Shown: positions 43,923-53,360, counted from the stretch's first letter. The stretch: 54,397 bases of DNA from Prolixibacteraceae bacterium (GCA_025355875.1 JANXYV010000123.1:1-54397); one strand, 5' to 3'. Translations and numbers: made by a program. Notes: generated by a model not told the origin, from the sequence alone.

Positions 43923-45377
43923 TTATTGTGGACTTGTCATTTTAGCAGGATCCATAAAATCTTTAATCTGTTGTTCGGTCAATAATTTTTTCTCCCGGAT
44001 CAGTTCAAGGATACCTTTATTGGTTTCGAGGGCCTCTTTGGCGAGTTCGGTAGTTTTTTCGTAACCCAATACCGGGTTGAGGGCCGTAACAATACCCACG
44101 CTCCGTTCCATGTAATGCTTCTGGATATCTTCGTTGACGGTAATTCCATCAATGCAGTTTTTCCTGAAAAGAGGCATCGTTTTGAATAGTAAAGCCTGCG
44201 ATTCAAAGATGGCAACAGCTACCACGGGCTCGTAGGCATTCAGCTGAAGAAGTCCATCGCGAGAAGCAACGGTAACAGTAGCATCGTTTCCAATGACTTT
44301 GTAGCAAATCTGGTTCATCAGTTCAGGCATAACCGGGTTTACTTTTCCAGGCATGATGGATGATCCAGGTTGTAAAGCTGGAAGATTAATTTCAAAGATT
44401 CCTGTACGTGGTCCTGAAGCTAAAAAGATAAGGTCGCTGCTGATTTTTGACAAGGTTACAGCAAAATTCTTCACTGCAGACGAATACATCACAAAACCCT
44501 GCATACTTGAAGTTGCTGCAATCAGATCGGAACTCAATTTCATGGGTTTGCCGGTAATCTTTGCAAGGTGGACCGCACATTTTTCAGCATATCCGGGCGA
44601 AGCCGTAATTCCGGTTCCTATGGCAGTGGCCCCCATATTTTCTTCATAGAGGTAGGACTCAGCATGAACCAAAGCCTCGATGGCAGCATCCAGTTGGTGA
44701 CCAAAACCATGAAATTCCTGACCTACTGTCATCGGAACTGCATCCTGGCCTTCGGTACGACCCATTTTAAGTACTTTGCTGAATTCATCTCCTTTTTTGT
44801 GAAAGGCAGCGGCCAAGGCTTTGGCTTCTTTTACAACTTTGTCGTTATGAAGGAGAATGGCAACATGAATGGTGGTAGGATACACATCATTGGTCGACTG
44901 ACCCATATTCAGATCGTCATGGGGTTCAAGGAACTGATACTCTCCTTTTTTATGGCCGCCCATTTCCAACCCAATGTTTGCCAAAGTCTCATTGGCATTC
45001 ATATTGGCTGAAGTTCCAGCGCCACCCTGGTAGAGGTCTGTTAGAAACTGGTCATGGTATTTTCCATCAATTACAGCTTTGCAGGCTTTTTCAATCATTT
45101 CCAGCCGATCTTTCTTCATACGGCCATTCTCCGCATTGGCACGGGCAGCAGCCAGTTTTACCATAGCATAAGCCCTCACATAATCCGGGTAAAAATTTGT
45201 TTCTACCCCGCTAATCTGGAAATTTTCCAGCGCACGTGCAGTTTGTACGCCGTAATAAGCCTCGTTCGGGATTTGCTTTTCGCCCAAAAGGTCTTTTTCA
45301 GTCCGGGTTTGAGCAGAGCTAATCAATCCTGGGAGTAGCGCTGATATGAGCAATAAAACTTTCTGAAATGTTTTCAT
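43923..45377 (-). CDS. aspA: Aspartate ammonia-lyase with a signal peptide (predicted periplasmic)
   Basis: 484 residues. The first 22 (MKTFQKVLLLISALLPGLIS, then SAQ) form a textbook signal peptide; the mature part then aligns from the start of E. coli AspA (EKDLLGEKQIPNEAYYGVQT). Aspartase/fumarase signatures: QGGAGTSANMNANE, GQSTNDVYPT, AVPMTVGQEF and the SS-loop GSSIMPGKVNP (338-348) with the catalytic serine. It converts aspartate to fumarate and ammonia. Known aspartases are cytoplasmic, so export is unusual, but it fits the exported asparaginase 28 bases away and DcuA 18 bases upstream. Fumarase is less likely given AspA-like motifs and context. Confidence 0.9.
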   Translation of the reverse strand: MKTFQKVLLLISALLPGLISSAQTRTEKDLLGEKQIPNEAYYGVQTARALENFQISGVETNFYPDYVRAYAMVKLAAARANAENGRMKKDRLEMIEKACKAVIDGKYHDQFLTDLYQGGAGTSANMNANETLANIGLEMGGHKKGEYQFLEPHDDLNMGQSTNDVYPTTIHVAILLHNDKVVKEAKALAAAFHKKGDEFSKVLKMGRTEGQDAVPMTVGQEFHGFGHQLDAAIEALVHAESYLYEENMGATAIGTGITASPGYAEKCAVHLAKITGKPMKLSSDLIAATSSMQGFVMYSSAVKNFAVTLSKISSDLIFLASGPRTGIFEINLPALQPGSSIMPGKVNPVMPELMNQICYKVIGNDATVTVASRDGLLQLNAYEPVVAVAIFESQALLFKTMPLFRKNCIDGITVNEDIQKHYMERSVGIVTALNPVLGYEKTTELAKEALETNKGILELIREKKLLTEQQIKDFMDPAKMTSPQ

Positions 45378-45395
45378 GTGTGATTTTTTATTGGT

Positions 45396-46748
45396 TTATA
45401 ACAAAATTGATTGCAGGATTAATCCAGCTATAACAGTTGCAGCCGTGGTAACTAAACCCGGTAACATAAAACTGTGGTTCAATACATATTTGCCGATTTT
45501 GGTCGTTCCGGTACGGTCGAACTGAATGGCAGTAAGCAGTGTGGGGTAGCCCGGTATAAAGAAGTGTCCGTTCACAGCAGGGAAAATTCCGATCAGGTAA
45601 GCCGGTGCCATTCCCAATGTCAGGCCGAGAGGCATCAATGCTTTCGTTGTGGCGGCCTGGCTGAAAAGCAAAATGCTGAGTACAAATAAGGCGATGGCAA
45701 AAAGCCAGGGATATGCTGTAACCAATTCTCCCAAGGTATCCTTAATCAAAATATAATTGTGATTCATGAAGGTGCCGCTCATCCAAACGACTCCAAAAAC
45801 AGCAATGGTGGCTGAACCCGCCGAGGAGAATAAGCTCGCTTTGGTTACCTGTGCTGCGGTAGTGTTCGCAAATAAGATTATCAAACCCGAAGCGGCCAAC
45901 ATGATCATCATGATCATGGAAGGTATTTGTACTTGTCCGGAAGCATTTACTGCAAAACCCGGAACAAATCCTTCTTTTTCTGAAAATTCAGGAAGCAGAT
46001 TTGGGAATGATCCTAAAAGAACAACTCCCAAAACTGCCAGGCCAAAAATGATGACAGACTTGATTGCCCCTGGTTTTAATACGATTTCAGAATTCTGCTG
46101 TTCACCATCAACATTTTTCGCAAAAGCAGGATCTTTCATCTTTTCCAGAAATTCAGGGTCTTCATTCAATTCCTTTCCGCGTTTCAGAACGAAAAGTATC
46201 CCAACGGCTACTCCAATCAATGTGGAAGGAATGCAAATCATCAGGATGTCGGCCAATTTTATGCCATTGGCAACCAATACAGTGAGTAATGCCGCTGATG
46301 CAGCCGATACCGGACTGGCCGTGATGCCCATGTGAGCAGCAGTGACACTCATACTTAAGGCTCGCTCCGGACGGATACGAGCCTTAATAGCAACCTCTGC
46401 AATAATTGGTAAAATGGAATATGAAATATGGGCAGTACCGGCAAAAAGCGTAAAGAAGTAGGTTACAATTGGGCCAAGAATTGTGATCTGGCCGGGATGC
46501 TTCCGAAGTATTTTACCGGCAACATTCACCAGATAATCCATTCCGCCAGCTGCCTGCAAGGCTGCTGCAGCTGTTACCACGCTTAAAATGATTAACATCA
46601 CTTCCAGTGGCGGATCGGCTGGCTGCATGCCAAATACAAAGATCAGGATCAGTAATCCGATCATGCCCATTACACCCAGTCCAATGCCAGACATACGCGC
46701 TCCAATGAAAATGCAGATCAGTAAAACGGCAAGTTGAAGAAAAATCAT
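45396..46748 (-). CDS. dcuA: Anaerobic C4-dicarboxylate transporter DcuA/DcuB
   Basis: 450 residues, about 10-12 membrane helices. Strong Dcu family blocks: LQAAGGMDYLVNVAGKILRKHPGQIT, ITYFFTLFAGTAHISYSILPII-like sequence (residues 105-125), ITASPVSAASAALL, and GHFFIPGYPTLLTAIQFDRTGTT near the C-terminus. DcuA/B exchanges external fumarate, aspartate or malate for internal succinate during fumarate respiration. First gene of the four-gene asparagine set. The pathway suggests import of periplasmic fumarate (or aspartate) and export of succinate. Confidence 0.94.
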   Translation of the reverse strand: MIFLQLAVLLICIFIGARMSGIGLGVMGMIGLLILIFVFGMQPADPPLEVMLIILSVVTAAAALQAAGGMDYLVNVAGKILRKHPGQITILGPIVTYFFTLFAGTAHISYSILPIIAEVAIKARIRPERALSMSVTAAHMGITASPVSAASAALLTVLVANGIKLADILMICIPSTLIGVAVGILFVLKRGKELNEDPEFLEKMKDPAFAKNVDGEQQNSEIVLKPGAIKSVIIFGLAVLGVVLLGSFPNLLPEFSEKEGFVPGFAVNASGQVQIPSMIMMIMLAASGLIILFANTTAAQVTKASLFSSAGSATIAVFGVVWMSGTFMNHNYILIKDTLGELVTAYPWLFAIALFVLSILLFSQAATTKALMPLGLTLGMAPAYLIGIFPAVNGHFFIPGYPTLLTAIQFDRTGTTKIGKYVLNHSFMLPGLVTTAATVIAGLILQSILL

Positions 46749-46825
46749 ATTCTAACAGATTAAAATTATTGGATTTAATACTGTATGTAAGGAACTTGAA
46801 TCCTTGTGACTCTACTTTTCTCTAA

Positions 46826-47434
46826 TTAATGTCCGCCATGGAATACGAACCCGACATTAATATTCAGGTTTCCAAAAGCATCGGCTTTGCTGGTTTTAAA
46901 GGCATTGTCGTACCTCAAACTGAATTTAAGGCCGGTAGCCATGTTCAGATCATAGATCAAACCGACTTCGGGACTCAACAGGAAATGCCAGTTTTCTTCT
47001 TCAATAGTCCACATTCCCATATCAGTGTTCCGAAGGTCGTAAATCGTACCAATGCCCAGTCCTACATATGGCTTCAGTGGACTTGTACTGCTGGCATTAA
47101 AATGATACTGGCCGTTTACTGCCATCGGGAACAGATTGTTATAGCGGTATTGATGTCCGGTAAGGGTAGCATTTTTATTGGTATAGCTGCCAGAACCCAT
47201 ATCGTCGTAAAATAGGCTGTAAGCAAAGTTCACACCTACCGATACATCGGGGTTGATGAATTTCTGCCATTCGAAAGTTACACCTCTCCAGCTTACCGGA
47301 GCGGTATGATCCTTCAGCGCTCCTGTTGGAACGCCTACTGAATAGAGAAGGGAAGTATTGCTTTGTGCTGAAACAAAAGGTGAGATAAATACACCTGCAG
47401 CCAGCATTAGGATTAAAATTATGCTCTTTTTCAT
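46826..47434 (-). CDS. Outer-membrane beta-barrel protein
   Basis: 202 residues with a signal peptide (MKKSIILILMLAAGVFISPF, cut after VSAQ). Strands such as WRGVTFEWQKFINPDVSVGVNFAYSLF, LFPMAVNGQYHF, LKPYVGLGIGTIYDL and a terminal INVGFVFHGGH indicate a small 8-stranded barrel (OmpW/outer membrane beta-barrel type). It follows the DUF4136 lipoprotein gene by 12 bases. A similar barrel plus lipoprotein pairing occurs at 28547-29911. Function unknown. Confidence 0.72.
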   Translation of the reverse strand: MKKSIILILMLAAGVFISPFVSAQSNTSLLYSVGVPTGALKDHTAPVSWRGVTFEWQKFINPDVSVGVNFAYSLFYDDMGSGSYTNKNATLTGHQYRYNNLFPMAVNGQYHFNASSTSPLKPYVGLGIGTIYDLRNTDMGMWTIEEENWHFLLSPEVGLIYDLNMATGLKFSLRYDNAFKTSKADAFGNLNINVGFVFHGGH

Positions 47435-47446
47435 CGTTCTATGTTT

Positions 47447-48061
47447 TTACTTTTTTAAATACTGTGATTGCTCAAATGCCTGGTTGATACCTTTTGTATA
47501 CCTTGCGGTGAAATCTGCGGAACTGCCTTCCAAAAGGCCATTCACTACAAAGCTCCATACTGCCCTGGCTTTATCGTCAGCGCTTACTAGTTTCGGATCA
47601 GACATGGTAACCAGCACACTTCCGGTTGAATAGCTGGTGACTACAGGATAAGGATAATACCAGCCCCAATAGCCGCCGTACCACCAGTCCCAATATCCGC
47701 CACCATACCAATAAGAGTAGGTTGTCAGTTCGTAGGCTACAGGTGTAAGTAAAACATCGGGGTTGGCATTTAGGGCAACCTTGTTCCAACCAAAATCAGA
47801 CATGTTTTTGTTGATTTGGTTCAACATCGGAACTGCATACATATCTTTCACAAAAGTTGGATCACCGCCGTTAATCAATCCATCGGTAATTTTCAGGATT
47901 TTATCAGGAATTGCATAGGTATGCTTTACAGTAAAGTCATACTGTGAATCATAGTTCGAGTAAACCAGATCGTATTGATCAACGTACTCAGGCCCATTTG
48001 GATAACACCCGGTAAGGTATACTGCCAGGGCCACTAAACTGAGAATTTTTAAATGTTTCAT
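47447..48061 (-). CDS. DUF4136-type lipoprotein
   Basis: 204 residues. Lipobox LTGC (about residues 15-18), then CYPNGPEYVDQYDLVYSNYD. The central part is strikingly aromatic (YSYWYGGGYWDWWYGGYWGW, about 120-140), as is common in Bacteroidota DUF4136 proteins. The tail KARAVWSFVVNGLLEG and IDQAFEQSPYL-like ending (here INQAFEQSQYLKK) match the family. Function of DUF4136 is not known. Probably in an operon with the barrel gene. Confidence 0.78.
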   Translation of the reverse strand: MKHLKILSLVALAVYLTGCYPNGPEYVDQYDLVYSNYDSQYDFTVKHTYAIPDKILKITDGLINGGDPTFVKDMYAVPMLNQINKNMSDFGWNKVALNANPDVLLTPVAYELTTYSYWYGGGYWDWWYGGYWGWYYPYPVVTSYSTGSVLVTMSDPKLVSADDKARAVWSFVVNGLLEGSSADFTARYTKGINQAFEQSQYLKK

Positions 48062-48103
48062 ACTCTTTTCATTTTAAGTTGTTGTAATTTATTAGACATA
48101 TAA

Positions 48104-48457
48104 TTATGTTGGCAAATTGAATTTAATAATGTCAAGCAAGGCCTCCCCATCAATCGGCTTGCGGAGGTAGGCTTTCACCCCGTATTTGCGACATGACTCA
48201 CGGCTTTTTGCATCATCAAACGCGGTAACAACTATTACCGGAACAGTAATACCGTCGTGATTCAGTTTTTGGAGTAAATCGCTGCCGCTCATTCCGGGAA
48301 GATGCATATCCAATATAACAAGATCATTAAATTTTGGTTTTATCATTGACAAAAAATCCTCTGCCCGTTCAAAGGAAATAAGTTCCAGCAAGGCTGATTT
48401 AAGGAAGATATCAAACCCCCGGCGTACAGAAATATCGTCGTCGATTAAGTAAATCAT
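48104..48457 (-). CDS. Single-domain response regulator receiver
   Basis: 117 residues, only a CheY-like receiver of the FixJ type. Acidic pocket D6-D8, phospho-acceptor D50 (LVILDMHLPG), T78 (VIVVTAF) and K100 (AYLRKP), all conserved. No output domain follows; the stop comes right after the last helix (DIIKFNLPT). No histidine kinase is in the window. It may act as a phosphate sink or through protein contacts. It lies 42 bases upstream of the DUF4136 gene and could share its transcript. Confidence 0.88.
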   Translation of the reverse strand: MIYLIDDDISVRRGFDIFLKSALLELISFERAEDFLSMIKPKFNDLVILDMHLPGMSGSDLLQKLNHDGITVPVIVVTAFDDAKSRESCRKYGVKAYLRKPIDGEALLDIIKFNLPT

Positions 48458-48684
48458 TCCCAGCTTTTTTGATCATTACGATTTGATCAAAATTACAACT
48501 TTAAAATAGTGCAAGTCAATAGTACTTTAGTTCTATTTAATATTAGCATCATTTTCATTAATGTTAGGAAATGTTGAAAATGATAAAGAATTCGATGAAA
48601 CAAGTAATTGAAAACTTTAACCGAACAGGCATTGGATTAAAAAACAGTTATATTTACATTCATTAACCACTTAAAAAGCTCCGT

Positions 48685-49740
48685 ATGAACAACCAAATCA
48701 CTACCAAGAATTTTTACGACCTAATGATCCGGCTGGCTTTTCTGGCCCTGATTATTGCATGGAGCCTGATGATCCTGTTGCCATTTACCAGTATCATGTT
48801 ATGGGGTCTGATACTTGCCATGGCCTTATTCCCGACGCACAAGTCACTTTCGGTTAAGCTGGGTGGAAAGCCGGGACTGGCTTCGTGGATTATTGTGTTA
48901 TCAGGGTTGATCATTATCACAGTGCCAAGCTGGCTTTTTCTTGATTCTATTATTGATGGCGTCAAGGAATTAAAGAATAATTTTGATGCGGGCACCCTAA
49001 CCATACCTCCACCCACGGAAAACGTAAAATCATGGCCGTTGGTTGGGGATAAATTTTTTGCAGCATGGAACTCTGCCTCGTTAAGCCTCGAACAAACCAT
49101 CATGCAACATAAAGATCAGCTTGTTGATGTTGGAGGTAAACTGATCAAAGGACTGATGAGTGTTGGTGGCGGAATTGTTCAGATGATTGTTTCACTGATC
49201 ATTGCCGGGGTTTTACTAGTCACACCTGGTGCCGGAGAATCATTAAGGAAATTTTTCAGGAAAATTGTCGGCGAAAAAGGTGACGAGTTTGCCGACATTA
49301 CCAATAAAACCGTAGGAAATGTTGTCAAGGGAGTTCTGGGAGTCGCCTTTATTCAATCGTTCCTTATTGGTATTGGCTTTTTGCTGGCAGGAGTACCGTT
49401 TGCAGGATTATGGACAATAATAGTGTTGGTTCTTGCCATACTGCAAATTCCTCCTACTTTGGTTGTTATACCGGTGATTATTTATCTTTTCTCCAAACTA
49501 GATACAATGCCAGCGATTTTATGGTCGGTCTATTTATTTGCCGGTGGGATGTCGGATAATATTCTAAAACCTATCCTGCTGGGGAAAGGCGCGCCTGTTC
49601 CGATGCTGGTGATCTTTCTGGGTGTTGTCGGGGGGTTTATGTTTTCAGGTTTTATCGGACTTTTTACCGGCGCCATTGTGGTATCATTGGGGTACAAATT
49701 GGTAGCGGCATGGATCAATGAGACCGATCCTGAAAATTGA
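48685..49740 (+). CDS. AI-2E/PerM-family permease
   Basis: 351 residues, about eight membrane helices with a polar region between helices 3 and 4. Family blocks: an N-terminal pair of helices (LALIIAWSLMILLPFTSIMLWG), GVLGVAFIQSFLIGIGFLLAGVPFAGLWTI, LQIPPTLVVIPVI and GGMSDNILKPILLGKGAPVPMLVIFLGVVGG. Members export AI-2 in E. coli or act as Na+/H+ antiporters elsewhere; the substrate here is unknown. It is 44 bases before the HlyD-type gene. Confidence 0.88.
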   Translation: MNNQITTKNFYDLMIRLAFLALIIAWSLMILLPFTSIMLWGLILAMALFPTHKSLSVKLGGKPGLASWIIVLSGLIIITVPSWLFLDSIIDGVKELKNNFDAGTLTIPPPTENVKSWPLVGDKFFAAWNSASLSLEQTIMQHKDQLVDVGGKLIKGLMSVGGGIVQMIVSLIIAGVLLVTPGAGESLRKFFRKIVGEKGDEFADITNKTVGNVVKGVLGVAFIQSFLIGIGFLLAGVPFAGLWTIIVLVLAILQIPPTLVVIPVIIYLFSKLDTMPAILWSVYLFAGGMSDNILKPILLGKGAPVPMLVIFLGVVGGFMFSGFIGLFTGAIVVSLGYKLVAAWINETDPEN

Positions 49741-49784
49741 ATAATAAACCAGAAAATACGCCCAAGGATATTTAAAAGACTATT

Positions 49785-50936
49785 ATGGATGATCAGAAAA
49801 ATATCAACGAATTGAACGAACCCAAACCTGAAACGAAATCCAATCAGGAAAAACCGGATATTTCAGCAAAATCTACACCAGTTAGGACGGTCACTTTCGT
49901 TGTGCTGTTTATTTCCATTTTGTTCCTGATCTGGTATATTTTGTCGGACCGCCATACTCCTTACACCGACCAAGCCCGGATTAATGGCCTGATGATCCCT
50001 GTGGTATCAAGTGTTTCGGGCAATATTACCGAAATTAAAGTACGCTTGCATTCGCAGGTAAAGGCAGGCGATACCCTTTTCCAGATTGATAAAAGGCCAT
50101 TTAAGCTTGCGGTGGAGAAAGCCGAAGCCAATGTGGACAATACCGCGCAGGGAGTTGCAGCACAAACCGCATCGGTAAAATCGGCTGTTGGCCGGTTAGG
50201 GGTTGCAAAAGCACAACTTGACCGGGCCGAGCGAAACTGGAATCGCGTGCAGAAGGTCATGGAAGAAAACCCTGGCGCTCTTTCGCAGTCTGACCGTGAT
50301 CAGTCTGAAACCAATTATACCCAATCCGTTGAGCGTGTTGCATCTGCCGAAGCCGATCTGGAGCGTGCTCAGTTATCGCTGGGCGTTTCCGGAGAAGCAA
50401 ACCCGGAGTTGAAATATGCGGTGAAAGCCCTTGAACAGGCTCAACTCGATTTGGCTTATACAACTGTTATCGCCACTGCTGACGGTTATATCGAGAGTTT
50501 CAGCATCGATCTGGGTTTTTATGCCGGGGCGGGCCAGCCACTGGCAACTCTGGTTTCAGCAAAAAATTTCTGGATTGAAGCTGATATGAAGGAGAACAAT
50601 ATTTCGTTGATGAAGCCCGGAAATGATGTTGAATTCTCGTTGGATGTGTGTCCGGGCAGGATTTTTCAAGGTAAAGTAAGGAGCATTGGTTATGGGGTAA
50701 CTACGGGAAATACCAATCGTGGCGATTTACCCGATCCGAAAGGAACCACGGGATGGTTGCGCGATCCGCAACGGTTCCCGGTCATTATTTCCTTTAATTC
50801 CGAAGATGTTGCAACCCAAACGCGACTTGGGGGGCAAGCCGATGTTCTTGTTTTTACCCGTCAGGAAAGAGGCTTATTGGAGTTTCTGGGTAAATTCCGT
50901 ATTCGTTTAATCAGTTGGATGTCGTATGTCAGGTAA
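49785..50936 (+). CDS. HlyD/EmrA-type membrane fusion protein
   Basis: 383 residues. Cytoplasmic Glu/Lys-rich tail (1-34), one membrane helix (about 35-54, VTFVVLFISILFLIWYIL), then the adaptor domain: VVSSVSGNITEIKVRLHSQVKAGDTLFQID, a coiled hairpin (about 110-205) and LAYTTVIATADGYIESFSIDLGFYAGAGQPLATLV. It bridges an inner-membrane exporter to the outer-membrane duct. The next gene (DUF2955) overlaps it by 11 bases, so the two are translationally linked. Confidence 0.9.
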   Translation: MDDQKNINELNEPKPETKSNQEKPDISAKSTPVRTVTFVVLFISILFLIWYILSDRHTPYTDQARINGLMIPVVSSVSGNITEIKVRLHSQVKAGDTLFQIDKRPFKLAVEKAEANVDNTAQGVAAQTASVKSAVGRLGVAKAQLDRAERNWNRVQKVMEENPGALSQSDRDQSETNYTQSVERVASAEADLERAQLSLGVSGEANPELKYAVKALEQAQLDLAYTTVIATADGYIESFSIDLGFYAGAGQPLATLVSAKNFWIEADMKENNISLMKPGNDVEFSLDVCPGRIFQGKVRSIGYGVTTGNTNRGDLPDPKGTTGWLRDPQRFPVIISFNSEDVATQTRLGGQADVLVFTRQERGLLEFLGKFRIRLISWMSYVR

Positions 50937-51969
50937 TTCAGCCACATTAGCAATCGCTGCCCGAACCGATGAAAATCTTCATGGGGTGTTGCGGTATGCT
51001 TTGGGTTCTGCAATGATCATGATGATTGCGCTTGGATTGGATTACCCACTGGCCTATTTTACTCCGGTACTGGCCCTGAATTTTCTGGCTCCGGGAGCCA
51101 AACCTCCAACCTTGAAAAGCAGCGCTTTATTTCTTTTTTCGGTTGCCACCGCCAGTTTTACCGGTTTGATGTTCACCCGCTTTTTTCTCGATTATCCCCT
51201 GGTGTTTTTGCCACTTCTGGCTTTAATCCTGTTTCATCTGTATTATACCACAGCGCTTCAATTCATGAAAGTCTGGCTGATTATCTCCTTGTTGCTAATC
51301 CCGATGATGTCGATGCAATCGAGTCAACTGGGAAGTGTAGTTGCGGTTAATCTTTTTATGAATGCTTTGCTGGCCTTGCTGATGGTGTGGGTGGTTTATT
51401 TTTTGTTTCCGGCAAAAGAATCGGATTTTTCGGGTAACACAAAGAAAGTTGCTGAACTACAATCTTCCAGGCAGCGATTCATCTCTGCCATCACCAAAAC
51501 ATTAGTAGTTATTCCGGTGCTGATCCTATTCTTTGTTTTTAACTGGTCAGACTCCTTGCTGGTGTTGTTTTTTATTGCCATCCTGTCTATGAATCCGGTA
51601 ACGGCAAACAAGAAAACCGGTGTTGCAATGATTTTGGCGAATCTGGGAGGTGGGTTGGCTGCAATTATTGTTTTTAACCTCCTGACGGTGGTTCCCAATT
51701 ATATTTATTCTGGAATTCTGACATTGCTGGTTGGTTTGCTGTTTGCAAATAACCTATTTGAGCGAAAGCCGACAGCTCCTCTTTATGGGATGGCCTTTTC
51801 AACCTTCCTGCTGATCTTGGGGAACGTGATATCCCTGGCAGGTGAGGCTGGAGAGATTGTGTGGCTGCGGATCTTTCAAATTGGAATTGCAATGCTGTAT
51901 ATGGTCACCGCATTTGGATGGATTGATCGTATTAGAGGTTCGTTTAAAAAACTAAAACCTGAAGGATGA
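50926..51969 (+). CDS. DUF2955 (FUSC-like) inner-membrane transporter component
   Basis: 347 residues, about ten helices in two five-helix halves, with a short loop (about 165-185, AKESDFSGNTKKVAELQSSR) between. Pattern DYPLAYFTPVLALNFLAPGAKPP and the second-half LSMNPVTANKKTG match DUF2955, a relative of the FUSC/AaeB aromatic-acid exporters. It takes the place of an MFS or ABC pump in the HlyD-OMF set. It overlaps both neighbours (11 and 4 bases). Substrate unknown; small aromatic acids or similar are plausible by analogy. Confidence 0.8.
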   Translation: MSGNSATLAIAARTDENLHGVLRYALGSAMIMMIALGLDYPLAYFTPVLALNFLAPGAKPPTLKSSALFLFSVATASFTGLMFTRFFLDYPLVFLPLLALILFHLYYTTALQFMKVWLIISLLLIPMMSMQSSQLGSVVAVNLFMNALLALLMVWVVYFLFPAKESDFSGNTKKVAELQSSRQRFISAITKTLVVIPVLILFFVFNWSDSLLVLFFIAILSMNPVTANKKTGVAMILANLGGGLAAIIVFNLLTVVPNYIYSGILTLLVGLLFANNLFERKPTAPLYGMAFSTFLLILGNVISLAGEAGEIVWLRIFQIGIAMLYMVTAFGWIDRIRGSFKKLKPEG

Positions 51970-53360
51970 GCAAGCTAACTGGTATAAACAAATTTGTTAG
52001 ACACATCGTTCAGGTCATCCTGTTCATCGCGATCTTGTATTCATGCAGGCTTGGCCCGAATTATGTACGGACGGTTGAAACAATTCCGCAGTTTTTCACT
52101 CAGGATTTTCCAGCAGATTCTTCAATTGCCAATATTCCCTGGTGGAGATTATTTCAAGACTCCATTCTGGTGGATCTCATCAATACTACACTCGAAAACA
52201 ACAAAGACTTAAGAATTGCGGTTTCACGTATCAGTGAATCCCGCGCAGCTATTGGCATTGCGAAGTCCGATTTGTATCCGCAGATCAATTATTCTGCAGG
52301 AGGGAACTCCTCAGTCAACACCGCATCTTCAGGATTTCAGAATGATTACACGGGTTTGATAGATGTTTCGTACACCATAGATCTGTGGGGACGGATTCAC
52401 CGGCTGAACGAAGCTGCCCTTCAGGAATATCTGGCTACCGAAGAGGCTTACCGGTCGCTTAAAATCATGCTTATTGCAGAAACGGCAACCGCTTACATTA
52501 CCCTGAGGGATTTGGATGGTCGTTTGATCATTTCTGAGCAAACGGCAGAAACATGGAATGCAAATCTGGAGATTGTCAAGGCACGTTTTAAAGGAGGATT
52601 TGTAAGTGAAGTTGACCTGAATATGGCTCGGATTCAGTTGTTGGAAGCCCAAACTGCGATTCAGACATTTACACGATCAAGAAGACTGATCGAAAACTCA
52701 ATCAGCAGCCTGATGGGCGTTACCCCACGAGCGATACCCAGGGGATTACCCCTCGAAAAACAGGTTTTCCCACCTGAGCTTCCGGCAGGTTTGCCTTCGG
52801 AACTGCTTGACCGGAGGCCAGATATTTTGATGGCAGAACGCCAGTTGCATGCCCAGACTGCGCGCATCGGTGCTGCTGAAGCATTAAAATATCCTTCATT
52901 TACGATTAATGCCAATTCAGGAATGAGCTTTGTCAATCCGGTATCAGGATTTGCTGCCTTTGGCGCCCAATTGCTGGGACCCATATTTAATGCCAAGGCA
53001 AATAATTCGCACATTGAAATTGAAAAAGAACGAACGATTCAGCTGTTGAATAACTACGAAAAATCTGTCATTGGCGCTGTGCGCGAGGTTGAGGACGCAA
53101 TGATTTCGGTTACCACCTATCAAAATGAATTTAACTTGCGAAGGGAACAGCTCAAGGCTGCACAGGATGCCGTAAAGCTTTCGTGGATCAGGTACGATGG
53201 CGGGTTAACCAGCTATCTTGAAGTGCTTGATCTTCAGCGATCTTCGTTCAGTTCACAGCTTAAAGCTTCTGAAGCCTTTCAACTTCAATTGACTTCAACA
53301 ATCAAGCTTTACCAGGCGCTTGGCGGTGGTTGGATTTATGCAATGGATTCCATCCCGTAA
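51966..53360 (+). CDS. OprM/NodT-type outer-membrane efflux lipoprotein
   Basis: 464 residues. Lipobox cysteine about C27 (ILYSCRLGPNYVRT). The two repeated halves of an outer-membrane factor are visible: NNKDLRIAVSRISESRAAIG, DVSYTIDLWGRIHRLNEAA, LLDRRPDILMAERQLHAQTARIGAAEA, ending IKLYQALGGGWIY. It is a distant paralogue of the OMF at 29973-31331 but serves the HlyD/DUF2955 exporter. Its start overlaps the preceding stop by 4 bases (ATGA). Confidence 0.92.
   Translation: MSKLTGINKFVRHIVQVILFIAILYSCRLGPNYVRTVETIPQFFTQDFPADSSIANIPWWRLFQDSILVDLINTTLENNKDLRIAVSRISESRAAIGIAKSDLYPQINYSAGGNSSVNTASSGFQNDYTGLIDVSYTIDLWGRIHRLNEAALQEYLATEEAYRSLKIMLIAETATAYITLRDLDGRLIISEQTAETWNANLEIVKARFKGGFVSEVDLNMARIQLLEAQTAIQTFTRSRRLIENSISSLMGVTPRAIPRGLPLEKQVFPPELPAGLPSELLDRRPDILMAERQLHAQTARIGAAEALKYPSFTINANSGMSFVNPVSGFAAFGAQLLGPIFNAKANNSHIEIEKERTIQLLNNYEKSVIGAVREVEDAMISVTTYQNEFNLRREQLKAAQDAVKLSWIRYDGGLTSYLEVLDLQRSSFSSQLKASEAFQLQLTSTIKLYQALGGGWIYAMDSIP

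Noticed and set aside
43923-45377. Class II fumarase as the identity of the lyase
   Set aside because: It aligns better with aspartase from its first mature residues, and lies between asparaginase and DcuA genes.
45766-46335. 189-codon open frame antisense to dcuA
   Set aside because: DcuA is unmistakable on the minus strand; the other frame has the usual Pro/Asn bias of an antisense shadow of membrane helices.
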